From the NCBI RefSeq assembly GCF_015752205.1, contig NZ_JADOVG010000005.1, positions 1 through 64,000 of the forward strand: DNA of 64,000 nt, in the 5' to 3' direction. Below are positions 25,367-34,377 of this stretch, one piece after another. The notes beneath the pieces are model-generated. The model saw nothing but the letters and a program-made list of their open reading frames with translations. It was not told the DNA's origin and did no database searches. The first letter of the stretch is position 1, and each line of letters opens with the position of its first letter. Both the position numbers and the translations under genes were made by a program. The DNA comes from Polaromonas sp. CG_9.7 (GTDB lineage: Bacteria > Pseudomonadota > Gammaproteobacteria > Burkholderiales > Burkholderiaceae_C).

Positions 25367-26049
25367 ACCCTGTCAGGGACGTCGCGTGCCCTGGCGCGCA
25401 GCCGCTCACCCCTTTGCAAATCCTCCATGCCGACGACAGCCTGCTGGTGCTGAACAAGCCCTCCGGCCTGCTCAGCGTGCCCGGGCGCGGTGAGGACAAG
25501 CAGGACTGCCTGAGCCGCCGGGTGCAATCCCTCTACCCTGACGCGCTGGTCGTTCACCGGCTGGACATGGCGACCTCGGGCCTGATGCTGATGGCACGCG
25601 GCGCAGCCATGCAACGTGCCATGAGCCTGCTGTTCGAGCGCCGCGAGGTTAACAAGCTTTATGTGGCGCTGGTGGATGGACAGCTGGAACCCGCACCCAC
25701 CGCTGACGGCAGGGGCCTGATCGACCTGCCGATTGCGGTGGACTGGCCACGCCGCCCGCTGCGCATCATCGACGCTGCCGGCAAGCCCAGCCAGACGCGC
25801 TGGCGCAGCCTTGCGTTCAACTCGGAGGCCCATTGCACGCGTGTCGAACTGGAGCCGGTCACCGGCCGCTCGCACCAGTTGCGCGTGCACCTGCTGGCGC
25901 TGGGCCATCCGATCCTGGGCGATGCGCTGTATGCGCCCGACGCGGTCCGGGCCCGCTCTGTGCGCCTGCTGCTGCACGCAACCGCGCTGCGCCTGATTCA
26001 CCCGGCAACCGGTACCCTGCTGTCAGTTGAAAGCCCGCCCGATTTTTGA
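25363..26049 (+). CDS. rluA: RluA-type 23S rRNA/tRNA pseudouridine synthase
   Basis: A 228-residue enzyme isomerising uridine in 23S rRNA and tRNA. It has [12 protein letters not shown] (31-42), catalytic Asp68 in [25 protein letters not shown] and [20 protein letters not shown], ending with ESPPDF, close to E. coli RluA throughout. The only upstream start is TTG 25363, overlapping the VF530 stop by 4 bp; no ATG occurs before the conserved core. Translational coupling to VF530 is likely. Confidence 0.9.
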   Translation: MNPVRDVACPGAQPLTPLQILHADDSLLVLNKPSGLLSVPGRGEDKQDCLSRRVQSLYPDALVVHRLDMATSGLMLMARGAAMQRAMSLLFERREVNKLYVALVDGQLEPAPTADGRGLIDLPIAVDWPRRPLRIIDAAGKPSQTRWRSLAFNSEAHCTRVELEPVTGRSHQLRVHLLALGHPILGDALYAPDAVRARSVRLLLHATALRLIHPATGTLLSVESPPDF

Positions 26050-26103
26050 CCCTTGGTGCGTTCGCGACTGCCAGCCGCAATGCCTGGCGCTACCATGCGC
26101 CTC

Positions 26104-26862
26104 ATGACAACTTCTCACCTTTACATCCTGACCGGCGCTTCACGCGGCATGGGTCTGTCAATGGCGCGCCAGCTGATCGTGCCCGGACACACGCTGCTGT
26201 GCATCTCGCGCAGCGAATCGCCTGCGCTTTCGCAGCATGCCCAACAGGCCGGCGCCGCGCTGGTTCAGTGGTGCCACGACCTGGCCGACAGCCGCACGCT
26301 CGGCCCACGGCTGGAAAGCTGGCTGCATGAACAAGGCAGCACCTCCTGGCGCAGCGCCACCCTGATCAACAACGCCGGCGTCATCTCACACATTGGTCCG
26401 CTGAGCCAGGCCGATCCGGACGACTTGGCGCAGGCCCTGCGCGTCGGGCTGGAGGCGCCCATGCTGCTGACGTCAGCCTTCCTGCGCGCTACTGAAAGCT
26501 GGACGGCTACACGCAAGGTGCTGAATATTTCGTCGGGCCTGGGCCGCAAACCGATGGCGTCGCAGGCTGCCTATTGCGCGGCCAAGTCGGGCATGGACCA
26601 TTTCAGCCGCTGCGTGGCACTCGAAGAAGCGTTGAAGACCGGTGGCGCAAAAATCTGTTCCCTGGCACCCGGCGTCATCGATACCGAGATGCAGCTGCAC
26701 TTGCGCAGCGCTGATTCAGAAGCCTTTCCTGACCGCGACAGCTTTGAACGGCTCAAGACCAGCGGCCAGCTGACCTCGCCCGACGAAGCCGCCCGGCGCG
26801 TATTGGCCTGCCTGGCGCGGCCGGATTTTGGCGCGCAGCCGGTTGCCGACGTGCGCGACTGA
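26104..26862 (+). CDS. Short-chain dehydrogenase/reductase (benzil/sepiapterin reductase-like)
   Basis: A 252-residue classical SDR. The NAD(P)-binding motif is TGASRGMG near the N-terminus. NNAG follows, then catalytic Ser (NISSG) and Y-x3-K in YCAAKSGMD, and PGVIDTEM. The overall pattern resembles YueD-type benzil reductases and sepiapterin reductase. ATG 26104 begins homology; ATG 26095 is possible. It lies 54 bp downstream of rluA. The substrate is unknown. Confidence 0.87.
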   Translation: MTTSHLYILTGASRGMGLSMARQLIVPGHTLLCISRSESPALSQHAQQAGAALVQWCHDLADSRTLGPRLESWLHEQGSTSWRSATLINNAGVISHIGPLSQADPDDLAQALRVGLEAPMLLTSAFLRATESWTATRKVLNISSGLGRKPMASQAAYCAAKSGMDHFSRCVALEEALKTGGAKICSLAPGVIDTEMQLHLRSADSEAFPDRDSFERLKTSGQLTSPDEAARRVLACLARPDFGAQPVADVRD

Positions 26863-26869
26863 AAACCAG

Positions 26870-27787
26870 TCAATACACTTCGGGAACGACGATGTCCAGC
26901 GGCACCGGCTGGCGCACATAGTCGTCATGGCGAACCCGCTCGGGCAGCACCACGGGCGGATGCTCTGTTTCCTGGTAGGGCATTTGCGCCAGCAGATGGT
27001 GAATGCAGTTCAGCCGGGCTTTTTTCTTGTCGTCGGCCTGCACCACCCACCATGGCGCCTCGGGAATGTGCGTGCGCTGCAGCATGACTTCCTTGGCGCG
27101 GGTGTATTCCTCCCAGCGGCGGCGCGACTCCAGGTCCATCGGGCTGAGTTTCCATTGCTTGAGCGGGTCGTGGATACGGCCCAGGAAGCGCAGATTCTGT
27201 TCGTCGTCGGAAATTGAAAACCAGTACTTGATGATCTGCACCCCCGAGCGAACCAGCATCTTTTCAAAATCCGGCACGGTGCGGAAAAATTCCTCGTACT
27301 GCGCGTCAGTGCAAAAGCCCATCACCCGCTCAACGCCGGCGCGGTTGTACCAGCTGCGGTCAAAGAGCACCATTTCACCGGCCGCCGGCAAATGCGCCAC
27401 ATAACGTTGAAAGTACCACTGGCTGCGCTCGCGGTCACTGGGTGCGGGCAGCGCTGCCACACGGCAAACGCGGGGGTTCAGGCGCTGTGTGATGCGCTTG
27501 ATGACGCCGCCCTTGCCGGCTGCATCGCGCCCTTCAAACAGGATTACCACTTTGTGGCCGGTGGCAATTACCCAGTCCTGCAGCTTGACCAGCTCGCCCT
27601 GAAGGCGAAACAGTTCGCGAAAATACTGGCGGCGTCGCTCCCGGTCCTGCGCGCCTGGAGTGTCGGTTGCTTCGCCAGTCAACTGGGCAACGGTCTGGTC
27701 CTCAAGCTCCATCTCCAGCTCTTCGTCGTAGCTGTCGATCAGGTCGTGGCGGATCCGCCGCATCACCTCTTCGTCAATTGAATTCAT
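26870..27787 (-). CDS. ppk2: Polyphosphate kinase 2
   Basis: A 305-residue class I PPK2. Walker A is GRDAAGKGG (86-94), the lid or substrate region is RVCRVAALPAPSDRE, and Walker B lies in FDRSWYNRAG (142-151). IKYWFSISDDEQ and WEEYTRAKEVMLQRT complete the family profile. It transfers phosphate between polyphosphate and nucleoside diphosphates in the cytoplasm. The N-terminal 50 residues are acidic and variable. It converges with the SDR gene, 7 bp apart. Confidence 0.94.
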   Translation of the reverse strand: MNSIDEEVMRRIRHDLIDSYDEELEMELEDQTVAQLTGEATDTPGAQDRERRRQYFRELFRLQGELVKLQDWVIATGHKVVILFEGRDAAGKGGVIKRITQRLNPRVCRVAALPAPSDRERSQWYFQRYVAHLPAAGEMVLFDRSWYNRAGVERVMGFCTDAQYEEFFRTVPDFEKMLVRSGVQIIKYWFSISDDEQNLRFLGRIHDPLKQWKLSPMDLESRRRWEEYTRAKEVMLQRTHIPEAPWWVVQADDKKKARLNCIHHLLAQMPYQETEHPPVVLPERVRHDDYVRQPVPLDIVVPEVY

Positions 27788-27910
27788 GGTGCGTTCCTGA
27801 CACTGCGAGTTGGTTGAACCTGGCAGCGTAGCAATGCAATGTTTCAGTTTGATGAAAAGCTTAACCCGCTTGCACGGAAAGTAAAGGCAGCGTGATGAAA
27901 GTGCTGAATT

Positions 27911-27975
27911 GCTACTTTTAAAATAGCACTGTATTCTTATCCATCGTGCGCTAAATCAATTTTATGCTTGAAAAA
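27911..27975 (+). repeat. Dispersed repeat copy R6
   Basis: GCTACTTTTAAAATAGCACTG, split as GCTACTTTTAAAATAGC and ACTG, continues to CGTGCGCTAAATCAATTTTATGC and TTGAAAA. Divergent copy in the ppk2 upstream gap. Confidence 0.7.
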
Positions 27976-27989
27976 AGGTCGTCAGCATG

Positions 27990-28229
27990 TCACTCGGATT
28001 TCAGGATCTGGTAAATCTCGTCCTTGCGCTCAAGCCGTTTTTTCTTCAACACTTCCAGCACTTCATCGGCAATCGGCAGTTTGCCCTGCTCATGTTGGGT
28101 AATGGCTTGATTGTCGGCAGCGTAATGCTCGCAAAGGCTTGAAAAATGCGCGTCTGAAGCCTTGAGCTGGTTCATTTTTTCAAGGTATTCAGGAAACTCA
28201 TGCGCCAGATCGTGGTTCAACAATTCCAT
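27990..28229 (-). CDS. YdcH family (DUF465) protein
   Basis: A 79-residue helical hairpin protein of the YdcH/SlyX-like DUF465 family. The pattern is FPEYLEKMNQLKASDAHFSSLCEHYAADNQAI followed by a lysine-rich second helix LKKKRLERKDEIYQIL. The function is unknown. It lies 24 bp downstream of the universal stress gene on the same strand and is probably cotranscribed. Confidence 0.85.
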   Translation of the reverse strand: MELLNHDLAHEFPEYLEKMNQLKASDAHFSSLCEHYAADNQAITQHEQGKLPIADEVLEVLKKKRLERKDEIYQILKSE

Positions 28230-28253
28230 CTCAACTCCTTTAACAACAAAAAT

Positions 28254-28700
28254 TCAGGCGCCTTCATTGCGCACCACCAGCACCGGCAGGTGGGCATGCG
28301 ACAACACCTGCGCCGTGACGCTGCCAAGCACCAGTTTTTCCATGCTCCGGTGGCCGTGCGAGCCCATCACCACCAGGTCGGCCTCCAGTGTTTCGGCTGC
28401 CTGCAAGATGGCCTGGTAAACCGAATGGCCTTCGACCACCGAACCATTGACCAGCATGCCCTGGGCTTCAAAAACCTGCCGCGCCGCGCCGATGGCTTCG
28501 TTTGCCTGCACCGTGGCAGCCCGCAAATAGTCGGACGGGTCAGAGGAAACAACAGCACCGTTGCCGGTTAAGGCATAGGGGTCGATGACATGGATCAGCG
28601 TCACTGAACTCCTGAATGCACACGCAATGGCCCTCGCCTTGTTGACCGCGTGATGGGCAACCGGCGAGCCGTCTACAGGAACAAGAATATGCTTGAACAT
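28254..28700 (-). CDS. Universal stress protein UspA family
   Basis: A 148-residue single Usp domain: MFKHILVPVDGS at the start and the ATP-binding signature G-x2-G-x9-G-S in GSHGHRSMEKLVLGSVT, ending LPVLVVR. It is thus an ATP-binding type likely acting in general stress survival. It is followed by the YdcH gene. Confidence 0.93.
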   Translation of the reverse strand: MFKHILVPVDGSPVAHHAVNKARAIACAFRSSVTLIHVIDPYALTGNGAVVSSDPSDYLRAATVQANEAIGAARQVFEAQGMLVNGSVVEGHSVYQAILQAAETLEADLVVMGSHGHRSMEKLVLGSVTAQVLSHAHLPVLVVRNEGA

Positions 28701-28772
28701 AAGGCCAGCTCCGCGACTTGCAAAACAGTTAAGTGGCCTGGCGCGATGCGCAGGGGTTTGCGTTGCGCCTGA

Positions 28773-29054
28773 TCAGGGCTCAATCCGCACGCCTTTCCAG
28801 AAAGCGACGTGCCCGCGGATATTGTCTGCCTCTGGCTTGGGATCGGGGTAATACCAGGCGCAATCGGTGTTCATTTCACCATTGACCAGCAGCGAGTAAT
28901 AGCTCGCCTGCCCTTTCCAGGAGCACATGGTGTGGTGGTTGCTGAACGTCACATGGTCACGGTTGAGCGAGTCTTCGGGAAAATAATGGTTGCCTTCAAG
29001 CACCACGGTGTTGTCGCTTTGCGCAATGACTGCGTCATTCCAGATAGCCTTCAT
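28773..29054 (-). CDS. DUF427 family protein
   Basis: A 93-residue all-beta protein with the DUF427 core: VVLEGNHYFPEDSL, CSWKGQASYYSLLVNG, CAWYYPDPKPEADNIRGHVAFWKGV. The family is of unknown function; some members are small-molecule-binding beta barrels. ATG 29054 has GGAAG upstream and begins homology; an upstream ATG at 29126 would add an unrelated 24 residues. Confidence 0.88.
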   Translation of the reverse strand: MKAIWNDAVIAQSDNTVVLEGNHYFPEDSLNRDHVTFSNHHTMCSWKGQASYYSLLVNGEMNTDCAWYYPDPKPEADNIRGHVAFWKGVRIEP

Positions 29055-29358
29055 GTCTTTTTCTTCCAGATGTTCGATTGAGGTTTTGCTGGCACTGGCA
29101 GCATTCATTTTGCCTGCCGCCAGCATGGAGTTTGTTAGGCAGATAGCGCATTTGTAACAGCCAGGAGGCTGGTGCAGCGTAGGATAAGGTGATTGATGCA
29201 GACAATTATTGCTTGTCTGTAAAAATATTTACCGCCTTATCCGCCTTGTCCGCCTTGTCCGCCTGACGGAATTACCACTTTGAGGCAGCCGGCGCCCATG
29301 AAAAAGGCCCTCCAGTTTGCAACAAACTTTATCCCGTCCTTTTTTGCCTGGCTTTTGC
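29055..29358. other. Intergenic region between DUF427 gene and hemN remnant
   Basis: 304 bp without a gene. It holds a dyad CAGACAA-N7-TTGTCTG (29199-29219) and the 9-bp tandem array listed separately. Confidence 0.5.
29232..29264. repeat. 9-bp tandem repeat CCGCCTTGT
   Basis: One CCGCCTTAT, two CCGCCTTGT and a partial fourth unit in direct succession. Confidence 0.8.
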
Positions 29359-29736
29359 ATGACCTCTCCCGCGCCCGATATTGAACTGTCTGAGGATTGA
29401 TCCGCAGGTTCGACACACTCGAGCCGCGCTACACCTCTTACCCGACCGCAGACCGGTTCCACGCCGGATTCAGCGAACAGTCTTGCCAAAGCCACCTTGT
29501 GCAGCGCGCCGGTAGAGTTCGAGGCCGTCAACCGCGCCCACGGCATCGACTTCCATCGCTATTTCGCGCAGGAACTGCTGCTGCTCAGGCAGTGTGAAGA
29601 AGCCGGCCTGATCACCATCGACCCGCAGGCGATACGGATCACGCCCAAGGGCCGCATGTTTGTTCGCGCCAGCAGCATGGTGTTCGACAGCTACCTGACC
29701 CAGCAGACCACAGCGGCCTATTCCAGGCTGATCTGA
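29359..29736 (+). pseudogene. hemN: hemN remnant: frameshifted and internally deleted
   Basis: The ATG at 29359 begins MTSPAPDIELSED and hits TGA. One missing base there restores LIRRFDTLEPRYTSYPTADRF, split here only by frame, which is the N-terminus of oxygen-independent coproporphyrinogen III oxidase. From about 29497 another frame encodes its C-terminus (VEFEAVNRAHGIDF, YFAQELLLL, RITPKGRMFVR, FDSYL). About 340 codons including the radical-SAM CxxxCxxC core are gone. It cannot be functional; an intact copy is expected elsewhere. Confidence 0.85.
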
Positions 29737-29849
29737 TCGCTCTCCATGCAACAAGGGCCGGCCAAAAGGCTGTTCCAATAGGCGGTTTAACGCAAACACG
29801 CCCGGTTGGCTGTCAGGCAGCCGGGCATTGCCACCCGAGAACGATTCCC

Positions 29850-30407
29850 ATGGCCATCAAAGCCACCATTCATAAAGCCCAATTGCAGATCGCCGACATG
29901 GACCGCGGCATTTATGGCGACCACAACGTCATCATTGCCCGCCATCCGTCCGAAACCGACGAACGCATGATGATCCGCCTGCTGGCGTTCGCGCTCAACG
30001 TGCAGGGCGACGACAAGCGCGGCAACCTCGAATTCGCCAAGGACCTGTGGGATGTGGACGAACCGGCGCTCTGGCACAAGGATTACACCGATGCGGTGCT
30101 GCACTGGATCGATGTCGGCCAGCCCGACGAAAAGCGCCTGATGCGCGCCGCCGGCCGGGCCGAACGCGTCACGGTGATCAGCTTTTCCAGCAGCACGCCG
30201 GTCTGGTGGAAAGGCATTGAAAGCAAGCTGACCCGTGCGGCCAATCTGGTCGTCTGGCAGGTTGAGGCAACGCAAAGCCAGGCGCTGGCCAAACTGGCCG
30301 AACGTGGCATGCAACTGCAAATCACGATCCAGGATGGCACGGTGTGGATGAGCACCGGCAGCGAGTCGGTGGAAATCACCCCGCGCCGCCTGACGGCCGG
30401 CGGCTAG
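29850..30407 (+). CDS. yaeQ: YaeQ family protein
   Basis: A 185-residue protein matching YaeQ throughout: MAIKATIHKAQLQIADMDR, HPSETDERMMIRLLAFAL, DLWDVDEPALWHKDYTD, WIDVGQPDEKRL and a C-terminal VEITPRRL. The fold is a PD-(D/E)XK-like variant; its molecular function is unresolved, with E. coli genetics linking it to haemolysin/RfaH phenotypes. It converges with the K+ channel gene 5 bp away. Confidence 0.93.
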   Translation: MAIKATIHKAQLQIADMDRGIYGDHNVIIARHPSETDERMMIRLLAFALNVQGDDKRGNLEFAKDLWDVDEPALWHKDYTDAVLHWIDVGQPDEKRLMRAAGRAERVTVISFSSSTPVWWKGIESKLTRAANLVVWQVEATQSQALAKLAERGMQLQITIQDGTVWMSTGSESVEITPRRLTAGG

Positions 30408-30412
30408 ACCGG

Positions 30413-31339
30413 CTAACGGGACTCGCGCGGCCGCTCTGCCTGCAGCCCGTCTTTTTTCTCCTGTTCCTCGGCCTTGTAGGCCGGCAGCCGGGCGCCGCAA
30501 TGAAAGCAGAAATCGGCATTGGCCGCATGGCCCTCGGTGAGGCATTCGTGGCAGGTGCGGGTGGTGACCGGAAACAGGATTCCGCCCCGGTGGGCCGCCA
30601 TTTCCGCTGTCACGATGCCGGTCGGCACGGCCAGCGTGCCCCAGCCAAGCAGCATCATGAAGGAAGAAATCAGCCGCCCCAGGTCGGTCTTGGGCGTGAT
30701 GTCGCCAAAGCCGACGGTCGTCACGGTGCTGATGGCCCAGTAGACCGAGGTGGGAATGCTGGTGAAACCGTTGGTCGGGCCTTCAACCACATACATCACC
30801 GTGCCCATGATCAGCACCAGCATCAGCACTGCTGACAAAAAAACCATGATCTTGCGCCGGCTTGAACTCAGCGCCCGCGCCAGTGACTGGTATTCGGCCA
30901 CATAGGCGGTCAGCTTGAACACCCGGAACACGCGCAGCAGCCGCAGCACGCGCACATCGATCAGCGCATGCAGACCGGGAACAAACAGCGCGAGGTAAGT
31001 CGGCAGCACGGCAATCAGGTCGATCACGCCATAAAAGCTGGTGGCATATTGCATCGGCCTGCGAACACACAGCAGGCGCGCCAGGTATTCGGCGGTGAAC
31101 AGCAGGGTGAAAATCCATTCCAGCCACATTAAAGTCCGGCCATGGACTTGGTGAATCGCCTGCACACTGTCGGCCATGACCACGCCGATGCTAAGCAAAA
31201 TGACGCCGATCAACGTCTGGTCAAAAATGCGTCCGGCGCGGGTGTCGGCCTCGAAAATGATGGTGTACCAGCGCAGGCGCCAGCCTTGCAGGGGCTTTTC
31301 TAGCGCAGGAACCGGACGCGTGGTGGCAGATGGCTTCAT
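30413..31339 (-). CDS. Voltage-gated K+ channel with C-terminal zinc ribbon
   Basis: A 308-residue six-helix channel. S4 is arginine-rich (residues 130-142), and the pore helix carries selectivity filter TTVGFGD (207-213), the K+ signature. After S6 a cytoplasmic tail has Cys263-x2-Cys266 and Cys278-x2-Cys281, a predicted zinc ribbon in place of the RCK/TrkA domain common in bacterial channels. The tail ends in a charged stretch. It is transcribed alone. Confidence 0.9.
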   Translation of the reverse strand: MKPSATTRPVPALEKPLQGWRLRWYTIIFEADTRAGRIFDQTLIGVILLSIGVVMADSVQAIHQVHGRTLMWLEWIFTLLFTAEYLARLLCVRRPMQYATSFYGVIDLIAVLPTYLALFVPGLHALIDVRVLRLLRVFRVFKLTAYVAEYQSLARALSSSRRKIMVFLSAVLMLVLIMGTVMYVVEGPTNGFTSIPTSVYWAISTVTTVGFGDITPKTDLGRLISSFMMLLGWGTLAVPTGIVTAEMAAHRGGILFPVTTRTCHECLTEGHAANADFCFHCGARLPAYKAEEQEKKDGLQAERPRESR

Positions 31340-31454
31340 GCGGTCAAGCGTCTTTGTTTTGATTCAGAAGACCGGCAGGATAACCCAGCCAGAACGTTGC
31401 GACGAAACTTGAGGCCAGTCAGCGCCCTTGCCATCCCATCGATGAACGCTCCTT

Positions 31455-31508
31455 TATTTATAGCTTCTTGCGCTTGCCTGCCTTGCGCAAAAGCCATTTT
31501 TCATTCAA
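31455..31508 (+). repeat. Dispersed repeat copy R7
   Basis: TTTATAGCTTCTTGCGC, then TGCCTTGCGCAAAAGCC and ATTTTTCATTC. The left dyad arm is degraded. It lies between the acyl-CoA ligase stop and the K+ channel start. Confidence 0.7.
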
Positions 31509-31511
31509 CTC

Positions 31512-33278
31512 TCAGGATTCTGAAGGCTGACCGCCTTCGGCTTCCTGCAGCGCGCGCCACATCACCTTGCCCGAGCCGCTCTTGGGCAATACATCGACGA
31601 ACTGGACAACACGCGGGTACTTGTACGCGGCCATATGGTCTTTGCACCAGTGGATGATCTCGTCTTCGCTGACCTGGCCCTTGAACTTTTCGCGCAGCAC
31701 CACGACAGCCTTGACGGACTCGCCCCGGTAGGCGTCGCGGGTGGAAATGATGCAGGCCTCCTGAATCGCCGGATGCCTGAACATCAGCGCTTCCACCTCG
31801 GCAGGCCAAACTTTGAAACCCGACGCGTTGATCATGCGTTTGAGCCGGTCGGTGATGAAGAAGTAACCCTCGGCGTCCACATGCCCCAGGTCGCCGGAGC
31901 GAAAGAAACGCTTGCCGTCGCGTTCGATGAAGGCGGCCTCTGTGGCACCGGGCTGCTTCCAGTAGCCCGAAAAATTCTGCGGCCCGCTCATGATGATTTC
32001 GCCCTGCTCGCCCTGCGGCATTTCCTCCAGCGTAAGCGGGTCGATGACGCGTGATTCGGTGCTTATAAATGGAACACCCAGGCATTGCTGCTTGGTGGCG
32101 TCGGGCGGGTTGCTGTGCGAAGGCGCAGCGGTTTCGGTGAGGCCGTAACCTTCGGCAAAGCGCAGGCCGTACTGCTCCCACAGCCGCTGCGCCACCGCCT
32201 GCGGCATGGCCGCGCCGCCGCCGCCGATATACACCAGGCTGCTCAAATCAAAAGCGGCAAAGTTCGGGCTGGCCAGCAGGTCGATCACCATGGTCGGGAT
32301 GTTGGTCCAGTGCGTCACGCGCCAGGTTGAAATCAGCCGGCCGGCCAGCTCGCGGTCCCAGCGCGGCATGATGACCAGCGTGGCGCCGCCGTAGATTGAC
32401 GCATGCATCACCGACACCATGCCGGTGATATGGAACATTGGCACCACCGACAGCACGACATTTTCAGAGGTGCTGTTGCCCCACAGGCAACTGCCGACCG
32501 CGTTGTGCATCAGGCTGGCATGGGTGTGCATGCAGCCTTTGGGCAGGCCGGTGGTGCCGCTGGTGTAAGGCAGCACAGCCAGGTCCTGCGGCGCGCTGGT
32601 GTGTTCGGGCAGGTAGCTGATGTCGCTGGCGGCCAGTGCATCGGTCCAGACCAGCACTGAGCCGTCTTGCAACACCGGCAACTCGTGCCGGCTGCCCAGC
32701 CAGTCGCGCCAGGATTGCGGCATGGCGTTGTCGTCGGGGGTGCCCGCCCTGCCCTCAAAGGCGTCGCTGTAATGCGTCACGATCAGGTGCGCCAGACGGA
32801 CGGCCGGCGGCAGCGAGTCGCTGGCTTTGGCGAGTTCGGGCGCCAGGTCGGCGGCGGTGATGGCGACCTTGACGTCCGGGTCGGTGATGTAGTGCTTGAG
32901 TTCCTCGGCGCGGTTCATCGGGTTCACCGGCACCACCACCGCATCGATCCGCAGGATGGCGAAATGCGCCACCACCCATTGCGGGCAATTTTGCAGGTTG
33001 AGCAGCACGCGGTCACCTTTGCGGACGCCGAGCCGATGCAGCGTGGCGGCCAGTCGCTCGGCCTGCTGCATCACAGCGGCATAGCTCAGCGACTGGTCGA
33101 AGAACACCAGCGCGGGCTTGTCCGGAAAGCGCAGCGCGCTGACCGCCAGGTTGTGCCACAGCGAGGTTTGCGGCGGCGTGATGCTGCGTGGCAGGCGCTT
33201 GGGCCAGAACGGGTAATGCAGGTCGTGGCGTGCAGGCGCGCCGGATACCGTTTGATCGGCAGTCGAAGGACGGGTCAA
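31512..33278 (-). CDS. Long-chain acyl-CoA synthetase (AMP-binding)
   Basis: A 588-residue ANL-superfamily ligase activating a fatty acid to its CoA ester via an acyl-adenylate. The P-loop-like motif is LPYTSGTTGLPKG, followed by YGLTETAA, RSGDLGHVDAEGYFFITDRLKR and the C-terminal catalytic Lys region SGKVMW. The start is TTG 33278, seven bases after GGAG; the upstream open frame lacks homology. No beta-oxidation genes are adjacent, so chain-length preference is unknown. Confidence 0.9.
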   Translation of the reverse strand: MTRPSTADQTVSGAPARHDLHYPFWPKRLPRSITPPQTSLWHNLAVSALRFPDKPALVFFDQSLSYAAVMQQAERLAATLHRLGVRKGDRVLLNLQNCPQWVVAHFAILRIDAVVVPVNPMNRAEELKHYITDPDVKVAITAADLAPELAKASDSLPPAVRLAHLIVTHYSDAFEGRAGTPDDNAMPQSWRDWLGSRHELPVLQDGSVLVWTDALAASDISYLPEHTSAPQDLAVLPYTSGTTGLPKGCMHTHASLMHNAVGSCLWGNSTSENVVLSVVPMFHITGMVSVMHASIYGGATLVIMPRWDRELAGRLISTWRVTHWTNIPTMVIDLLASPNFAAFDLSSLVYIGGGGAAMPQAVAQRLWEQYGLRFAEGYGLTETAAPSHSNPPDATKQQCLGVPFISTESRVIDPLTLEEMPQGEQGEIIMSGPQNFSGYWKQPGATEAAFIERDGKRFFRSGDLGHVDAEGYFFITDRLKRMINASGFKVWPAEVEALMFRHPAIQEACIISTRDAYRGESVKAVVVLREKFKGQVSEDEIIHWCKDHMAAYKYPRVVQFVDVLPKSGSGKVMWRALQEAEGGQPSES

Positions 33279-33920
33279 GGCAGTGCTCCAGGCAGAAGAA
33301 AGTCCGCACAGGCTAACCCGAGTGCGTTTTATCCGCATTCGGGTAGCTGCTGATGCACCGCGCTTTTTGTCGCCTGCGTGACGCTGCCTTGGCGCTGGGG
33401 CTGTCAAACCATGCAACGGCCAATGCGCTGCTTCCAAGCGGGATGAACAACTTTGGCCACGACGAAATCATTCGCCTGCAAACCATGAATGAAACGTTGT
33501 ATTCCCTCAAGCGGGCCGCCATCGAACCCGTCGCCACTGGCCCGGCCAAGCTGTTGGTTAAAAATGCGTCCGCCTGACAAAACAGCTGTACCGCAAAAAA
33601 ACTTCTAATCAACTCTCTTTCAGGAACCGTCGCCGCTTCGCCTCCGAATCGATGAAGCGACTTGTTTTTAACCAGTGGCTATTTTTTTAAGTGGTGCTGT
33701 CTCCAGACAAATCCAGTGTGCCCTCGCGGTGACTTGACATGCATTGGCACGTTTTGGGCCTAACACAAAATCTTCAAAGCATTTGAAAACGAAATCAAAC
33801 TCGGGAATGAAATCCGACCAGCTGAAGCATTTCAGGCGTCGTGTCCGGATCAGCCAAAATAAGCGTTCGTCCAGCGCTTCATGCTCATCCCGCTTTTCCT
33901 TGAATCCAGAGCACCCTCCC
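33279..33920. other. Intergenic region before the PACE efflux gene
   Basis: 642 bp with no confident gene. A plus-strand frame at 33353-33577 (74 codons) has no family resemblance and no clear ribosome-binding site. The minus strand at 33286-33289 holds the GGAG that fixes the acyl-CoA ligase TTG start. The rest is AT-richer than its surroundings and presumably carries promoters for both neighbours. Confidence 0.45.
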
Positions 33921-34364
33921 ATGCATCCCGTCAAGTCAGTCAATGAACGTTTTTTCCAGGCTTTTATGTTCGAAGCCCTTGCTATTGCCATTTGCGCGCC
34001 ACTCGGGGCCTGGCTGCTGGACTACCCACTGGTGTACATCGGGTGGCTGACGCTGATGATTTCGCTGATTGCCATGAGCTGGAACATGCTGTTCAACCTG
34101 CTGTTCGACCGAGCCCAGAGTCGCATGGGTTTCGAAAAGACGGTAGCAGCACGCGTCGCTCATGCCGTTCTTTTTGAAATCGGACTGCTGCTGGCCATTG
34201 TGCCGCTGGCTGCGTGGTGGCTTGGCATTGGCCTGTGGCAGGCTTTCATGCTGGACATCGGCATTGCGTTGTTCTTCCTGCCGTATACGTTTTTCTTCAA
34301 CTGGACGTATGACGTCCTGCGGGCACGCTTCATTGCCCGAAAAATCCGGCGCGCCCAGGCCTGA
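33921..34364 (+). CDS. PACE family (AceI-like) efflux protein
   Basis: A 147-residue, four-helix membrane protein made of two bacterial transmembrane pair domains. It shows FMFEALAIAICAP and WNMLFNLLFDRAQSR in repeat one, and RVAHAVLFEIGLLL and YTFFFNWTYDVLRARF in repeat two, the paired motifs of chlorhexidine/biocide proton-driven exporters. ATG 33921 begins homology; the longer upstream frame is not family-like. The actual substrate is unknown. Confidence 0.88.
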   Translation: MHPVKSVNERFFQAFMFEALAIAICAPLGAWLLDYPLVYIGWLTLMISLIAMSWNMLFNLLFDRAQSRMGFEKTVAARVAHAVLFEIGLLLAIVPLAAWWLGIGLWQAFMLDIGIALFFLPYTFFFNWTYDVLRARFIARKIRRAQA

Positions 34365-34377
34365 GCCTCGCAGCGCA

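Noticed and set aside
33353..33577. Possible 74-residue gene upstream of the acyl-CoA ligase
   Set aside because: No clear ribosome-binding site or family similarity; left as unannotated gap.
33746..33770. TTGGCAC-like match considered as sigma-54 promoter for the PACE gene
   Set aside because: The -12 element and its spacing do not fit, and no activator gene is nearby.
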